A stretch of DNA of 64,000 bases from Sophora flavescens (lineage: Eukaryota; Streptophyta; Magnoliopsida; Fabales; Fabaceae): assembly GCA_030762895.1 (NCBI GenBank), contig CM061063.1, positions 78,241,836 to 78,305,835 on the forward strand, read 5' to 3'. Below the pieces are notes generated by a model. The model saw only the letters and a program-made list of their open reading frames with translations. It was not told where the DNA came from and searched no databases. This document shows, one piece after another, positions 20,693-34,351 of the stretch. Both the position numbers and the translations under genes were made by a program. How positions within the stretch are numbered: the stretch's first letter is position 1; the number at the start of each line of letters is the position of its first letter.

Positions 20693-23600
20693 ACATGCAC
20701 GACACACAAACATCATATAACATGTATAGTTATAACAACATAGATGTTCAAAGATAAACAAATAGTTTATCAAAGGGTTTCATACCCGACAGTCATTGTC
20801 ATTTTTAAAACAAATGTATGACACTTCAATATTCACTATCTAAACTTTTGTACTTAATCTCTGGAGATCCCTACGTCATTAAAGTGAGTTGATCAATCTC
20901 GATTGCCAAATATATTAGGCACAACGTCACGTCAATTTTCCATAATACCATTGTCCAACTCGAGGCACAATGATCACATCACATGGATTCATTGTCCATC
21001 AAGGCACAATGTACAACATCACATGATACCTTATCCATCAAGGTCTCACGACACAACGTCAGGCACGTCTGCGACAAATGCAAATGTAAAACATTTTGTT
21101 TCTTATCACTTTTCTTTTTGTTCATTCTTTCCTTGTCGAAGCTCAAAATCTCACGACCTTATCATCTTTTAAACGTTTAAGTTCGTATTTCAATTTAGAC
21201 AATAGGACTTCAAGTCCAAATGTGCAAATCATGAAACACTAAACCGATGCATTCAGCCTTAGGTTCGTAGATTATAAAGCACAAAACTTACATAATTCTG
21301 ATAAGACAAATTAGTCCATAACTTCACCTTTAGGACATACAGTTCGCACCATAGAACACTAGAACCCCGACGTTTCGGCTACTAGGTTCGTTTTTCACTT
21401 TAAAATCATTTTCGTTTTGTGAAACACAAATCAAAAACAAAATCTCCTCAACTTATCCAAGTTGTCAGAAATAACATCATTGTATAAAACTAATTTATAG
21501 AAAATCCTTTTACGTTGGAAATTCGTTTTTAAATCATCAAATCACTTGAAAACTCCTTTTCTTCTAAAAATCTTTATTTGAAACCTTTGTTCCAAGAAAA
21601 TATTGTTTTGAGACTAATTCTCTGTTCTAACAAATATTACTGTTTAAAAATGATTTCCGTAAATATATTCGGAATTAACCGTCGTTTGACATTTTTAAAA
21701 ACGTTTTAAGTCAAAATTTGACTTTTCTAGTAAAATAATTTTCTCAAACACCATAATTAAATTATTTTTGAAACCCAACTTTTTATAATAACATTTTCAA
21801 ATATATCGTAAATTTCTTACGTAAAAAATAGCAGCACTAAAATATTTTCACGGTTACGCCCTTACTGTAACTCATAGTTCACTCTCACGCTGTTAAATCA
21901 TTAAAATAACATTATTTTCAACTATTTCTCATTTTCAACCAACCAAATAATTAAGTAATATTATATTACTTCATTCCAACAATTAAAAATTTGATATTTC
22001 TTAAAAAGCTTTTTAACGCTTTTAACCTCGTAATTAATTGAGCACTGAGTACTGTCAGGCTTTTCAATCAACAAACAACATACATTAAATTTCCACACCC
22101 ACAATATAGTATATAAAACAGTTTATAACATGCATTAAATACTATAACACATAATTGTAGATAATCAATTAGAAGCAGATAATAACAGTAAATAAATTAA
22201 CTATGCAAGATAATTTAAAAATACCACAAACACACTCAAATGAATTATACAGACCACAACTAATAGCATATAGCTATCAGAAAAATCCGTCAGGTTCTCC
22301 CCTTACCTCTTGGAGATTTTTCTTTCCGAATTAAATTCTGCCGAACGTCCGATTCCTATAAAACTCGTACATAATTCACACCAAATTACCCTTCAACAAA
22401 CCCCAGCCAATAAATCAATCAACAAACAATTACAACACCTAATTTCTACGGCTAGGGTTCGACCATGACTAATAAAAATGGTTAAAAATTTCTAAAATTC
22501 ACATGCTCTTGGATTTGTGATCCTTAAGCATTAGAGATTTCATAATTAATGATCGTGACTTGAATTTGAAACAAAATCCTCCGACACCAAGGTTAGGGTT
22601 TGTTCGGCCTTCACAAAATAATTTGGCTAGAAATGTTAAAATTTTACAAATTCTTAGATTAATGATCTTAGAGTAGTATAGAGTTTAAAACAATGATCAT
22701 AAGTCAAGAACTTGAAGAAAATCCATCTAACTCACATGAGTTAGGTTTCGGCCTAAATAATAAAATTAGGCTAGAAAATTTCATTGGATTCAAATTTTTC
22801 GATTTAACATGTATATGAACTAAAAGAATGAAATCAAGCATCACTTTAAAGAAAAATTGAATAAAACTCCTTCACCCACAAACTTAGGGTTTCGACCTTG
22901 AGAGGGAAAATAGGAGAGAAAATTTTGTTTGATTCATGCTCTTGAATCATGAATATAGAGATGATGACAAATTCATATAAATTGGTTTCATGATCATAGG
23001 ATTTTTCTATGATTTTCTAGGAATTTTCAAAGTTCTAGATCTAAGAATTTAGAACATGTTAATCATGGCTCAAATCATGAAAATGAAAGAAGAACATAGA
23101 GTTTATTGATGATGAGAAGTAAGGTATACCTCTTGGAATTTGAAAAAGAGCAGAGATCAAGTAGTTGTTTCACAAATTTTTGGTTATGGAACTTAGAGAA
23201 AATGAGAGAATTTGTGAGGAAGAAGATGAAGTCTTGATGAAATGAATGAAATGGCCTAAGTGTGGTTTTGGCCTTGGAAATGGGAGGGCTAAAGGGTCCA
23301 AATTGTTTTTCATTTAAGGACAAAAGTGTAATTTCACTTAGGGCTAATGGTTATTTACTTAAGACTTAAGGACTTTTTGGTAATTTCATGCCTAAAGTAA
23401 TCATGAGAATTGAGTGGTTGAGGTTGAAGGAGAGGTGGCTGGTTTGTGACCGCAAAACAAGGAGGAAGTAGCTAATTTGAACTTGTCTTGCCTTAACCAT
23501 GTTTAATGTTTAACTAGAATAGGTTAGGTTAGGGGTATTTTAGTCTTGTCACCCTTAAACCCATCATTACATAAATTAAATGCTAGGTGAGTCACCCCCC

Positions 23601-23953
23601 CATGAGTCATCATGGATGACTCATTGTCTCCATTCATCAAGTATAATAACCTATTTATTTTGAAAATTTTCAAAATAACCTATATCATTGGAAATGGGAT
23701 ATAAAATCTATCCATTTCGTTCTCAGGTCAAAATTAGGTTTTCTTATCAATAAAATCTTACTGTCAGTTAAAACGTAGATCGGGTTTCGTCTGAATTTTC
23801 AACCCAAAATTTAACCGTAACTCTCTACGATAAAGTAGAGTATAAATATGACTTTGGTTTATCCAAAATTATTTTTCTAAGTTTTAGATAAAAATATAAA
23901 CGTTTATTTATATTTATACCGATCTCAGAGAATAGAAAAATCAGGGTGTTACA
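20693..23953 (-). mobile_element. Truncated long LTR of the TGTAACACCC family
   Basis: On the minus strand it starts TGTAACACCCTGATTTTTC at 23953. It keeps the family blocks in order: TGACTCA cluster (23588-23623), CCTGACAGT (22051-22065), a CCGAAACGTCGGGGTTCTAG region (21366-21388), GAGCTTCGACAAGG (21130-21149) and GGGATCTCCAGAGATTAAG (about 20852-20872). Its distal end is missing, cut at 20693 by the Tat LTR end. There is no coding. Its flanking TSD cannot be tested. Confidence 0.8.
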
Positions 23954-24975
23954 GATTTTCTCTTAATGATCTTCAGTTGATAGAAGAATATCATAGATTA
24001 TGAGAGAGTATTTTTTCTGGGTGAGTGCTTTCTTCCACTGCTGATAGTCTCTAACTTGAATTCTCTATTCTCTGTTCTGTTCTACTTTTACCATTCTTCA
24101 AAGTCTTCTTTTTATATACCAACCTGAAAAAGATACGTTGAGAGACATTCTTCAGGCATCAGACATCTTCTTTTTGTCTTTTGGATATAAAATAGTCGTT
24201 CTAACTTGCATTTAATGTTTGTGAACGTTGGAGAGCTTTGTTTATCAGAGAGCTGAGTGCAGTTACTTTTTTGGCCTGGGCAGTACGACTTTCCTCATTT
24301 TTGCAACATCGAGAAAGTCTCAGAGAAAGGTGCTTTTAGCTAATTATTGCGAGAAAGAGAGCAATAGCAAATACTTTCTGCTTTTTATTTTTTGTACCTT
24401 TTTAGGAAATAAGAATATCAGTAGTATACTCTTCTTGAGAGCTTGATTACTTTCTTCGATAAGTCACTTTCCGTAAGATTTCAGAATAAAAACTCCAAGC
24501 ATTATTTTTCCTTTAAACGTCCTTTAATGACAAAGGTTTTGCTATCTTGCTCAGATGCTTCCTTTAAGGTATTCTTCAATATTTTACCAGTTCCTCCGAT
24601 GCTTTCTTTGTATTTGTCAATTATGACATATCTTCAGATGCTTTCCGCTTCAAGTAAATAGCCTTACCTGATATCTTCTTTTTGGACACTTTGAAGGGAT
24701 TATATGTTTAGACTGTAACTTGATCTTGACTTGTGTTGGTCTTCAATCTTTCTTCGGGGAATTGCATATTTGGCTTTGCAATCCTTCTTAGAAACTTGTT
24801 GAGAACATTCTTGATGCAGCTTCCAATAGTTCTTGAATTTTGCAATTTTTGTTACAAGGATGTGAGAGTCTTCTTGTTCGTTCATTTGATATACAACAAT
24901 AATTTTTGTATAAGCTTTGTTTACTTGAGATAGAGTATATTTCAGTCCTCATTCTTTAAGAATATCTTCAATGTG
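23954..24975. other. Unassigned T-rich noncoding stretch
   Basis: About 1 kb with repeated CTTCAGATGCTTTCC-like phrases (near 24145, 24550, 24595, 24635) and no recognisable protein motif. It is probably LTR or UTR from another retroelement, but nothing proves this. Confidence 0.3.
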
Positions 24976-25889
24976 TGTAGGCTAAAACCAAACCATTTTG
25001 AAGTAAGATTTTAAACGTCGGTACATTGGTACCAAATCTCACAAAATAGTTTCCTGAAAAATACCTGAAAGACGATTTTGCCCCTCTTTACATGATTTTG
25101 GACCTAAACGCTATGCTTTCAAAAATATAATATTCTTTCTCGAATCTTTCATTTTCTTAAGTTCCCATATCCATGTTAAGGTATTAAAATACTAAGTTCC
25201 CACTTTACTTTTCATTTTGTACACAAGTCCTAAAATTCGACCGAAAGTCACTAAATTCGAAAATCGGTTAATTCCTTTTTCGTCGATTCTTAACACTAAT
25301 GGTCTAAAACTCATTTTAGAGTCTTAGGATACTCAGTTAGGTGTTAAAAATAGTTTCTAAATGCCCAAAACTGTTTTGGCCGAAATCCATACATTGGTTC
25401 ATTTTACATGTTCGAATCCTTAATAATTCCATTTTAGGTATCCTAAAACGTGATTTTTTTTTTGTTCACTTAAGACCTAAACTTAAATTAAAGTCATTTT
25501 GGAGTCATTGAAACCACACAAGGCAGATTGCACTACCATGAAAACAGTTTTGGAAACATTTACTTTCTTCTTGGTCTCATTTCTTCTTAAAGCCCTTAAC
25601 TATGCATATAACTACATAGCTTGACAAATTCAAGTTGTTCATTACATTTTGATTAACCTTGGTCGAAACTAAGAATCAACAAAGTTAAGGTTTTCACTTC
25701 ACTAACCAATCACATATACACATCAATATGTCAATACATAAAATCATGGCATATACGTTGACATTTTTAAGCATAGTTTCCTATTTATGATCATGAGATC
25801 CAAAATATGATTTTTCCTCAACCAAACATTTTTCCAATCAAGCTAGCATATAATCAATCACAGTCAAACCACACAACAACCATTATAAT
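24976..25889 (-). mobile_element. Outer long LTR (level 0), distal segment
   Basis: The reverse strand aligns with the 30.2-31.2 kb part of the plus-strand LTR at 28183-32917 (shared phrases: AACTCATTTTAGAGTCTTA against TGAGTTTTGGACTATTAG; GGACCTAAA near 25097). It is continued by 43086-43223 and 47232-48209 after removal of two insertions, so this is the far end of one LTR that starts TGTCACACGCCG at 48209. Its terminal part is lost at about 24976. Confidence 0.65.
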
Positions 25890-26297
25890 TGTAACACCCC
25901 GAGTTTTTCTGTTTTCTAATTACAGAAATTTATATAATTACGTTTATATTTTTATCTGAGACTTAGAATTTTTTTTAAATAAACCGAAACCTTATTTACA
26001 CTCTACTTAACGGTAGAGAGTTACGATTAAAATTTAGGTTGAAAAGTCAGGCGAAACCCGGTCTGCGAATTTCACTGATAGTATATTTATACTATTTAGA
26101 AGACCTAATTTTGATTCGTGAACGAAATATTTAGGGTTTCTATGAAGCTTACAATGATATAGGTTATTTTGTAAATTTTCAAAATAAATAGGTTATTATA
26201 CTCGATTCGGGTGTAAAAACCTAAATCGGGTAATTAACGGAGTCGAGAACGGACGTGCAGAGACAAAATCCGACATTCAATAGATGAAGACAGGTGA

Positions 26298-26332
26298 TGA
26301 CTCACAAGGGGAGAGTCATCTATATGACTCAC
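26298..26332 (+). promoter_or_regulatory. TGACTCA cluster in LTR A U3
   Basis: TGACTCA at 26298-26304, GAGTCATC at about 26313 and TGACTCA at 26325-26331. These match the GCN4/AP-1-like bZIP site TGA(C/G)TCA and lie about 170 bp before the TATA-like CTATAAAAGG. Confidence 0.45.
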
Positions 26333-26503
26333 CTTATTAATGATGGTTTTTTTATGGAATTTACTAGTATGTCCTTAATGTTGGTTTTAATCACAAATTT
26401 ACCATTGTACAAGATTACCATTTTGTCCCTAGAATTTTATGCCTTGGACCCAATTGCCCCCTAATCCCATGGCCCAAACACCCATTTGAGAGCCCATTTC
26501 ACT

Positions 26504-26513
26504 TCTATAAAAG
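26504..26513 (+). promoter_or_regulatory. TATA box of LTR A
   Basis: CTATAAAAGG, followed by a pyrimidine-rich leader and a donor-like CAAGAGGTAAAT near 26624. Confidence 0.55.
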
Positions 26514-28182
26514 GCATGATCATCTTCTCCATTAAACTTTGTTCATTCTCTCTTAAAAACTCATAAGCTCCATAGCCTTGATTTGTGAAGCAAGTCCTTG
26601 ATTCTTCACTTGTTTTTGATCTTCAAGAGGTAAATCTTGTTCTTCTTACTCAATTATGTTCATGTTCTTCAAGAAATTTCATGATTCAATGTCTTGTTCA
26701 TCCATGTTCATCATTTTCAATTCCTAGATCTAGAAACTTTGAAATTTTATAGAAAATCATAGAAAAATCCTAAAAATATGAAATCAATTTCTATTTTCTT
26801 CTTATCAACTCTATAATCATAATCCAAAAGTTTGTTGCAAACAAAGTTTTCCTCCCTACTTTTCTCTCTAAGGCCGAAACTATGCATGTGAGGGTGGAGG
26901 AACTTTTGTTCATTTCTTTTGAAAATGATCTTGTATTTCATCCTTCCAGTATGTAACTATGTTGAATCCAAATCCTTGTATCAAACTAAAATCTCTTACT
27001 CCATTTACTCATCATGGCCGAAACCTTATTTTTTTTGGATGGAGGAGATTTTGTTTATTTTCTTTAGCAAGTGAACTTGGATTTCATCTTTCCATATCAT
27101 GTATATGTTGGATCCAAAGTGTTGTATCAAAATAAAACCACTAGCCTATTTTGTGTGTCATGGCCGAAAATATGTTTTTGAGGGATTTGAATATTTTTGT
27201 TTCAATCTTTGTTGTTAATCACTAATCCTATGTCTTAGGTATTAAGGATCATTAATCCAAGGACTTAAGAATTTTAGAAGTTTTTAGTCACAAAAACTCA
27301 TGATGGCCGTGACCTATCCTTAGTGTATAGGTGATTGTATTTGTTTGATTTTGATTGGTTGATTGTGGTTTGTTGAAGGATAAAGAATTGTACCGTGTAC
27401 GTGTGTCAATGATTTCCGGATTCACGGCAAAGTTTTTAATCGGAAGTTAAGTTCTTCGAGAGGTAAGAGGGGATTGTCTGAGGGATTTTTCCGATGGCTA
27501 CGTGCTATTAGTTGTTGTCTGTATTATTTATCTGTGGTGTTTGTTTAAGTTGGGTTATTTTTATCTGTGATGGCTTATCTGCACTAAATTGTTTATTTGT
27601 AGTTATATATTATAATGTTGTGATGCATGATCTGCCTGGGAATATTTCTATGATGTTGTTATTGATTGTTGTTTGAGAAGCCTGACAGTGGTCTGTGCCC
27701 AATCAATTAACCAGATAAAAGCTTTAAGAAGCTTTATAAATTATGTTCAACATTTAACGGTGAAATGTTGGAATATAATATTGATGGAAAATATTATTTG
27801 GAAAAAAATAAGAAATGTTGGAAAATATTATTATTTTAATAATTTATTAATGTAGAAGTAAACTATGAGTCACAGTGAGAACATAACCGTGAAATTATTT
27901 TTGTACTGCTAATTTTTACGTAAGAAATTTCATAATATTATAAAAAGTCAATTTACGAAATTAATCTTCTAAAATAACTTAATCATGATTTTAGAAAAAT
28001 ATTTAAGTGGAAAAGTTTACGAATTGGCTTAAATAACTTTAAAAATGCTAGACGACAGTAATTTGGAAAAGTATCGACGACAAGAAATTCTAAAATGGCA
28101 GTACGTGTTTTAAACGAAGATTGAACCTCAAGTGACTCCCTTTTTGAAGCATAAAATTTTCAAAAAAAGATTTCAAGTAATT

Positions 28183-31100
28183 TGTAACACCCCGATTTTT
28201 ACTGTTCTTTAATATTAGTATATATATATATATTTATTTATTTGAGACTTAGGAAATGATTTTGGAGAAAACAAAATCATATCTTGAATCTACTCTATGG
28301 TAGGAAGATTTGGTTAAAATTTGGGTTTAAAACTTAGACGGAAACATGTCTGGGTTTTTAACTGATAGTATAATTTTATACCGGCAGAAAACCCTAATTT
28401 GACCCGAAACTGAAATTTGTAGATTTTTTTTATTATGTCCGTGAGGGATCCTATTTTCCAAATTTCTTATCAGAAATAAAATATTATGTTTATTCGGACG
28501 GATTTTGGTAAAAGTTCGAATGGAAAAACAGTCGGTGTTTTCACGGACAGTAAGATTTTAATGATCAGAAAATATAATTTTGACTCGAGAACAAAATGGT
28601 TTATGTTTAAATCATATTTCCAACGAGTCTGGTTAGTTTGAAAATTTTCGATCGAAAAACAGACAGAAACCCTAATCGGGAAACCAGCGGAGTCGGAAAC
28701 GGAACTGCATAGACCTGTCAACAGATCGGGACAACGAGTCATACATGATGACTCATGGAGGATGAGTCACCAAGCATTTATGAGCATTAAATGCTAGTAA
28801 TCATGACTTTTAGGTAAAAAGACCAAAATACCCCCAAGCTTTCGCGGGTATTAACAAGACACATCTACGAATTTTTAACCACTCATTTTACATGGTTGTA
28901 AACCTCCCACATCTCCTCAATTTCGTGCATCCATATATACTCAACCATACCTATTTCATTTTGCTTTCATTTCATTATTTTCCTCTCAAAAATCGAAATC
29001 GGGTAAATGATGGAGCTGCGTACGGAATTTCCGAGAACCGCTAACAGATAGGATCGGTGACTCATTGGTGAGTCACTATGTGTGGCTCAAAATCAGACAC
29101 ACCTCCATCAAATGTGAGCCACATATTATTAACCATGATTAGCCAAAATAACCTTAGTTAACTATTAACTATGATTAATCATATATTAATTTAATATTCA
29201 CAAAACCCATTATTTGGACTCTAAGGAACCAAACAAAGCCTAAATCTAAGCCTATATAAAGGTTCAAAACCTCAGATGCCCTCTCCCCACTTCTCTTCAT
29301 CTTCCGCACCAAGTTTTCTCCATTTTCGATAAGTTACAAAACTCATAAGAACACCGAATCTCCACCAAAAATATGACTCTCTTCCTTTCTGAAACTCGAA
29401 AAACTCTCAACATAAACGTTGTTACTATTTATCTCTTATTTCCAACAAGCTAAAGATCATAAAAAACGGATAAGTGGATTGGGAGACATGCTCAAATTAC
29501 CAAAACTGCCCAGAATTCTCAGCAACACACAAAACAGCAGAAAGAAGGCCCTTTTTCACCCATGTTATGATCCGAAACAAATGAAACCTTCAACACCAAA
29601 GTTGTTCCTTTGATTCTTATATTTATATAAAGCCAAAGTTTGTGATTTTTGGATGAGTATATTGTGAGATACACTCACAAAACCATCACACCCTCAAGCT
29701 GTCCAGTTTTTCAACTAAGTGAAGGTTAACCATTTTCTTCATTTCGTCAATCTTCAAGAGGTAAAACCTCATCACCTTACTTACCTAAGCTTTCATATTC
29801 ATTTGTTTTACAAGTTATGCCATGATCATCATTTTAAATTCCTAGATCTAGAATCTTGTAAAATCTCTAGGAAATTGTAGAAAAATCCTATGATCATAAA
29901 ATCATTTTCTATGATCTACATATGACTTCTATTTTCATTATCCAAGAGCTTGAAAAATTTAGAGATCCCTAGCTAATTCTTTATAACTTGGCCGAACCTA
30001 TATGCAAGTGGGTTAGGATGATTTTCTTCATTCTTTAACTTGTTTTCATGTTGGTTGTTTATGGCTAGGTTTTGGTGGACAAAACTGTGGCCTACCTTGC
30101 TTGGTTTATCTTGTGTTTGTTTGATCTTCAAGTGGTCTATAATAGGTAAGGGGGTGATTACCACTATCCTACCTTAAAGTAGATATGTTGATGGTTTATT
30201 TAGTGTTATTTAGTGTAAATGGTCTTGTAAATTATAAGTTGTGTAATTTATTGATTTATATGTGTGTGATCCTCTTGGAGGATTTGGTTGATACTTGAAT
30301 TTGATATATGTTGATTTTGATTCAATGATTTCTAATTGGATACTTGATGGTTGTTTATTTGATTTAACATGAAAAATTGCCTACCATGATCATTCTTGGG
30401 CCATTCGGCCTTGGCTGTTTAAATGGGTTGCATGATGATTTAAATTGTTTGAATAATTTTTATGAGGATTGAATGAATATATAAGAATATAGAAATTGGT
30501 TTGGATTGATTTGGATGTGTATATTGAAAGATATGATTTTATGAGTCCTTAGGGACTAAAATGCAATTTATGAGAATTTTAGTGGCTGCACTGAAATTCA
30601 TGTTCTTGTGTGTTAAGATTGTAGTTCTTGATGAGACAAAACCATAGAAATTGGTTTAGTGTTAATTGGATTAATACATACAAAGTTATAAGCTTTATTG
30701 TAAACAAGGACCTTTTAGCAATTATTGAAAAATATTTGGGTTGTAAATAAAAAGTTATAAGGTTTTAAGTGAAAAAGACTATTTTGTAATTAATGAAAGT
30801 TTAGGGACTAAAATGCAATTTTCGAAAATTAAAGTAATTGGACAGTGAGGAACTATTTTTCATGCTTACAAAATTGTTCTAAAACTCCAAAATGAGTTTT
30901 GGACTATTAGAGTGTTAAATCGTTGAAAAATGGTTTATGCGATTTACAAAATTAACGACGTTCTGTCAAATTTTTAGGAATTTCGTATAAATTGAGAGCA
31001 AGATGTAAAATCAGTGTTTCAACATTTTCATATGAGTAATATAACCTAGGAGAGTAATACATTTGAGGTGAAGAACCATGTTTTCAAAAATATGGCTTTT

Positions 31101-32917
31101 GGACCTAAATTCAGTAAAAAGCGGCGAAACTGTCGTTAAACGTTTTTAAGGATTTTCGAGAAAATGTTTTGAGAAACCGCTACCTATGTATCTTTGATGG
31201 AAAATATTCTGGAAAATTGATTTGATTTTATTTTATTTAAACATTTTGGTTTTAAGACAAAAGGATTTTCGTCTTCAAAGACGAGATTTTACTGTAAACT
31301 ATAAAAAAAAAACCTATGTCAAGAATGACTTAGTGAAAATACGAACGTAATAATTTATGACATGGGGTGGAACACGACCTTATGTCGTAAAGTATGGATA
31401 ATTCATTATCCATATTCCATAAAATTTAATGGACTCAAAAGGATTTGTTTTCTTGAAAGGCAAAGAAAAAGGCTCAATTAGAAACGTACAGAGAAATAAA
31501 TAATTGAACTTGTATTCCAATCTCATAATGTGTTAGGACTTTTAAACAAAGTGTTTTATGACATCTTTACACAAAGATGAAAGGTTACTTGAGAACTTCC
31601 GCTTGATGTTAAGAACATCTAGCATCTGAGAAAGCACGTGGAAATAATTCCGATGGGATCTAGATGTCATCCGATGGAAAGACAAGAAGAATGCATTTTC
31701 CAGCAATTTTGCCTAAACACATAGTGAAACTATGTTCTGTAAGTCCTTCGTGCCTAGAAGAGCTAACACTTTAATGCGGGTGCAAATTCCGTAGGGCCGA
31801 TCTGGTTGATGCTTGGGGATGTCGAGGTTATGAAATACTCACATAGGCCCAGTGGGTTGCTCCTCTGTGGCGTGGTGATCTGGAAATACACCGACATACT
31901 TGAATAGATGCTACATGTTTTCTGATAGTGAAGGATGTTCCCGAAAAAGCCTATGACGTGCACGCCCTCTTCTATTGATGCATTCTTTATTACCCAAGGT
32001 TGGTACCTCAGGAACAATCCTCCGAACCACTCTCTTCGACTGTTCGTAAAACCACGGTATAGGAATTCAGAGGTCATTCCTTAAGTCTTAGATGTCTTCT
32101 ATCTAGAAAAACGCGGTGCTGTGGTCATGTTTCTGTGAAACATTATTGTTTTTTTATGAGTGTAGATATGATTGATAATTGTTAATTGTACGTACCTGAG
32201 AGTTGTACCACTGCATGTCTGCCTTATGTGTAAGATAAATGGAAATCTCACCTCCTTAATTTTATATTGCCTATGTCGACTGACTATGTGCCTTCTGTAC
32301 TATTTTTTAGAAGATTGAGACATCAAGATGTCACTTGGCTGATGCGTCGTAGAGGTCGAGGTTCGAGCATGCGGTCGATATGTTAGAGTTTTCTAGTGGA
32401 TGTCTTCCAGACTGTCGAGGGTTCGTAGACCATGTTTTTAATCTTGGAAGAGGAAAGGGCTTAGTTCGAGAGTTACTATTGTAGTAGCTCTAGTAGTGTC
32501 TTATGTGACGAAATCGGTAGTGGATTCAAATAGAGTTTCCACTAGATTTTGTCATTTGGGTTTGTCCTTCTCACGGTGTTTGAGAAAGGATGGTCTTTTC
32601 TATTTTAGTTTGGCCAGCTGGGTATGTTTGGGAGTTAAATATAACTGTCTATGGAGCTGTGACTCCAAGTATCCTATATTTTAGGAGCTGCGTCTTCACA
32701 TCTTTATGTTGAGTCTGTATATTCTATTATTTCTGTTTATGACTCGGGTTGGGTATTATGTAAATGATTTTCGAACTTATGATCCCAGTTGTGATAATGA
32801 AATATTTGATTGTCGAAAAAGAAAAAATTACCCCATCCTTTTATAGCCAATTTTAATTAACTTACTTTTCGGTCTTAAAATGTCACTTACGATGTAGCGC
32901 CCTAGAAGGGTGTTACA
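28183..32917 (+). mobile_element. Long solo LTR 'B' (4.7 kb), TSD TAATT
   Basis: It starts TGTAACACCCCGATTTTTAC and ends GAAGGGTGTTACA, with TAATT at 28178-28182 and 32918-32922. It lies inside LTR A, whose sequence resumes at 32923. U3 contains two diverged copies of a phrase that ends in paired TGACTCA/TGAGTCA sites (28748-28769 and 29058-29075). The TATA-like CTATATAAAGG is at 29252-29262. No protein domain is recognisable in any frame. It belongs to the same subfamily as the outer minus-strand LTR (shared ATCCTCTTGGAGGA near 30289). Confidence 0.9.
29252..29262 (+). promoter_or_regulatory. TATA box of LTR B
   Basis: CTATATAAAGG, about 180 bp downstream of the second TGACTCA/TGAGTCA pair. 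Confidence 0.55.
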
Positions 32918-33416
32918 TAATTGATGATTTTACAAAGGAAATTCCAATTTTGAAATGATTTTTCAGAATCAAGTTTTACTCAACGACGATATTTCCGACA
33001 ACTTGGATAAGTTTAGGAAGTTTTGTTTTGGTTTTGTGTTTCACATAACAAAAACGGTGTTAACGTTGAAAAGTAAACCTAGTATCCGAGACGTGGTGAT
33101 ACTGGCGTTCTGAAATAAAAGCACGAAGATCTTTGATCCGTGTTACGTTGTTATGGACTTTGTGTCATATTCACATTGTAATGAACGCTGTTAATGGTGA
33201 ATATTGTTTTTCTACCACCACGAACCTAAGACTGATTACAAGGTCTAAGGTTTTGTGATTGAGCATTCGGATTTCGTATCCTGTGTTAACGTTGAGAAAT
33301 CTAACATGTTAAAAATTACGAATAGTCGTAAGTCATCTTGAGCTTCGACAAAAGAAGAATGAACACAAAGAAAAATAATGAGAACAAAATGTTTTATATG
33401 CATTCATTGGCAGACG

Positions 33417-33625
33417 TGCCCACGTTTTTATGTATGATGCCTTAATGATAGGGTATTCGTGCTACGTTGTTATGTATGGTGCCTTATTAAATAAGGTATT
33501 CCGTTCTACGTTGTTATGTATGGTGCCTTAATAAATAAGGTATTCCGTGCTACGTTGTTATGTATGGTACCTTGATAAATAAGGTATTCCGTGCTACGTT
33601 GTTATGTATGGTATTCCATGCCATG
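33417..33625 (+). repeat. 44-bp tandem repeat, about 4 units, in LTR A
   Basis: CTACGTTGTTATGTATGGT recurs with a 44-bp step (about 33461, 33505, 33549, 33593). Each unit carries a small palindrome, CCTTAATAAATAAGG or close. It sits between the GAGCTTCGACA and GGGATCTCCGGAGATTA blocks of the LTR. Confidence 0.88.
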
Positions 33626-34134
33626 TTGTGCCTAAAATACCTGGCAATCAAGCTTGATCAACTCATTTACACGGTGTTGGGATCTCCGGAGATTAAGTGA
33701 AAAGTTAGACGTTGAAAGTTGAAGTGTTCATGCATTTGTTTTCAAAAGACGGTGATCGGGTATGAAACCCAGTGATAGACTACTTGTTTATTTATAGAAA
33801 TGTATATGTATATATGTTTTCTTTTGTGTCGCGCATGTAGTTATCGTGTTAAATCCATATATCGGTTTCTCACTCTTGCATTATTCTGTTTGGATTTTCT
33901 CTGTTGTGCTCTATAATGGGGAGTTCAGATGAACCGCTCAGGGGATATGATGTATACAAGAAGAAGGTTCCTTAGTTCGGGGCATGCAAATGTTTATTTG
34001 CTACTATTACGTCTGTTTTATAGGTGTGACCATCTTAGGTTTTATTTTTCATATGTTGTTGTTTTTCAATAAGGACCTATACTTATAAAGGTCTAGGTGT
34101 GAAAATAGTAGGATGCAGTATAGTTGTATGATGT

Positions 34135-34135
<1 letters not shown>

Positions 34136-34185
<50 letters not shown>

Positions 34186-34190
34186 ATACA
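34136..34190. repeat. (TA)n microsatellite
   Basis: About 27 TA units with one T interruption, near the end of LTR A. Confidence 0.92.
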
Positions 34191-34351
34191 TACATATACG
34201 GTTATACTTACGTTATTGTTGTGGTTGTCGAAAAGTTGTCGAAAAGAAAAAGAAAATATTTATCACCGTTTTGAGAGATGATAACAACTTGAGAAATATT
34301 ATTTTCCGAAAGCAACCAGCGAATTACTTTTAATTTATTTCCGCACGTGTT

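Noticed and set aside
31763..32077. 104-codon minus-strand frame in LTR B
   Set aside because: Antisense to the LTR, no recognisable domain, and not conserved in the outer LTR of the same subfamily.
34124..34333. Tyr/Ile repeat peptide frame
   Set aside because: Translation of a (TA)n microsatellite.
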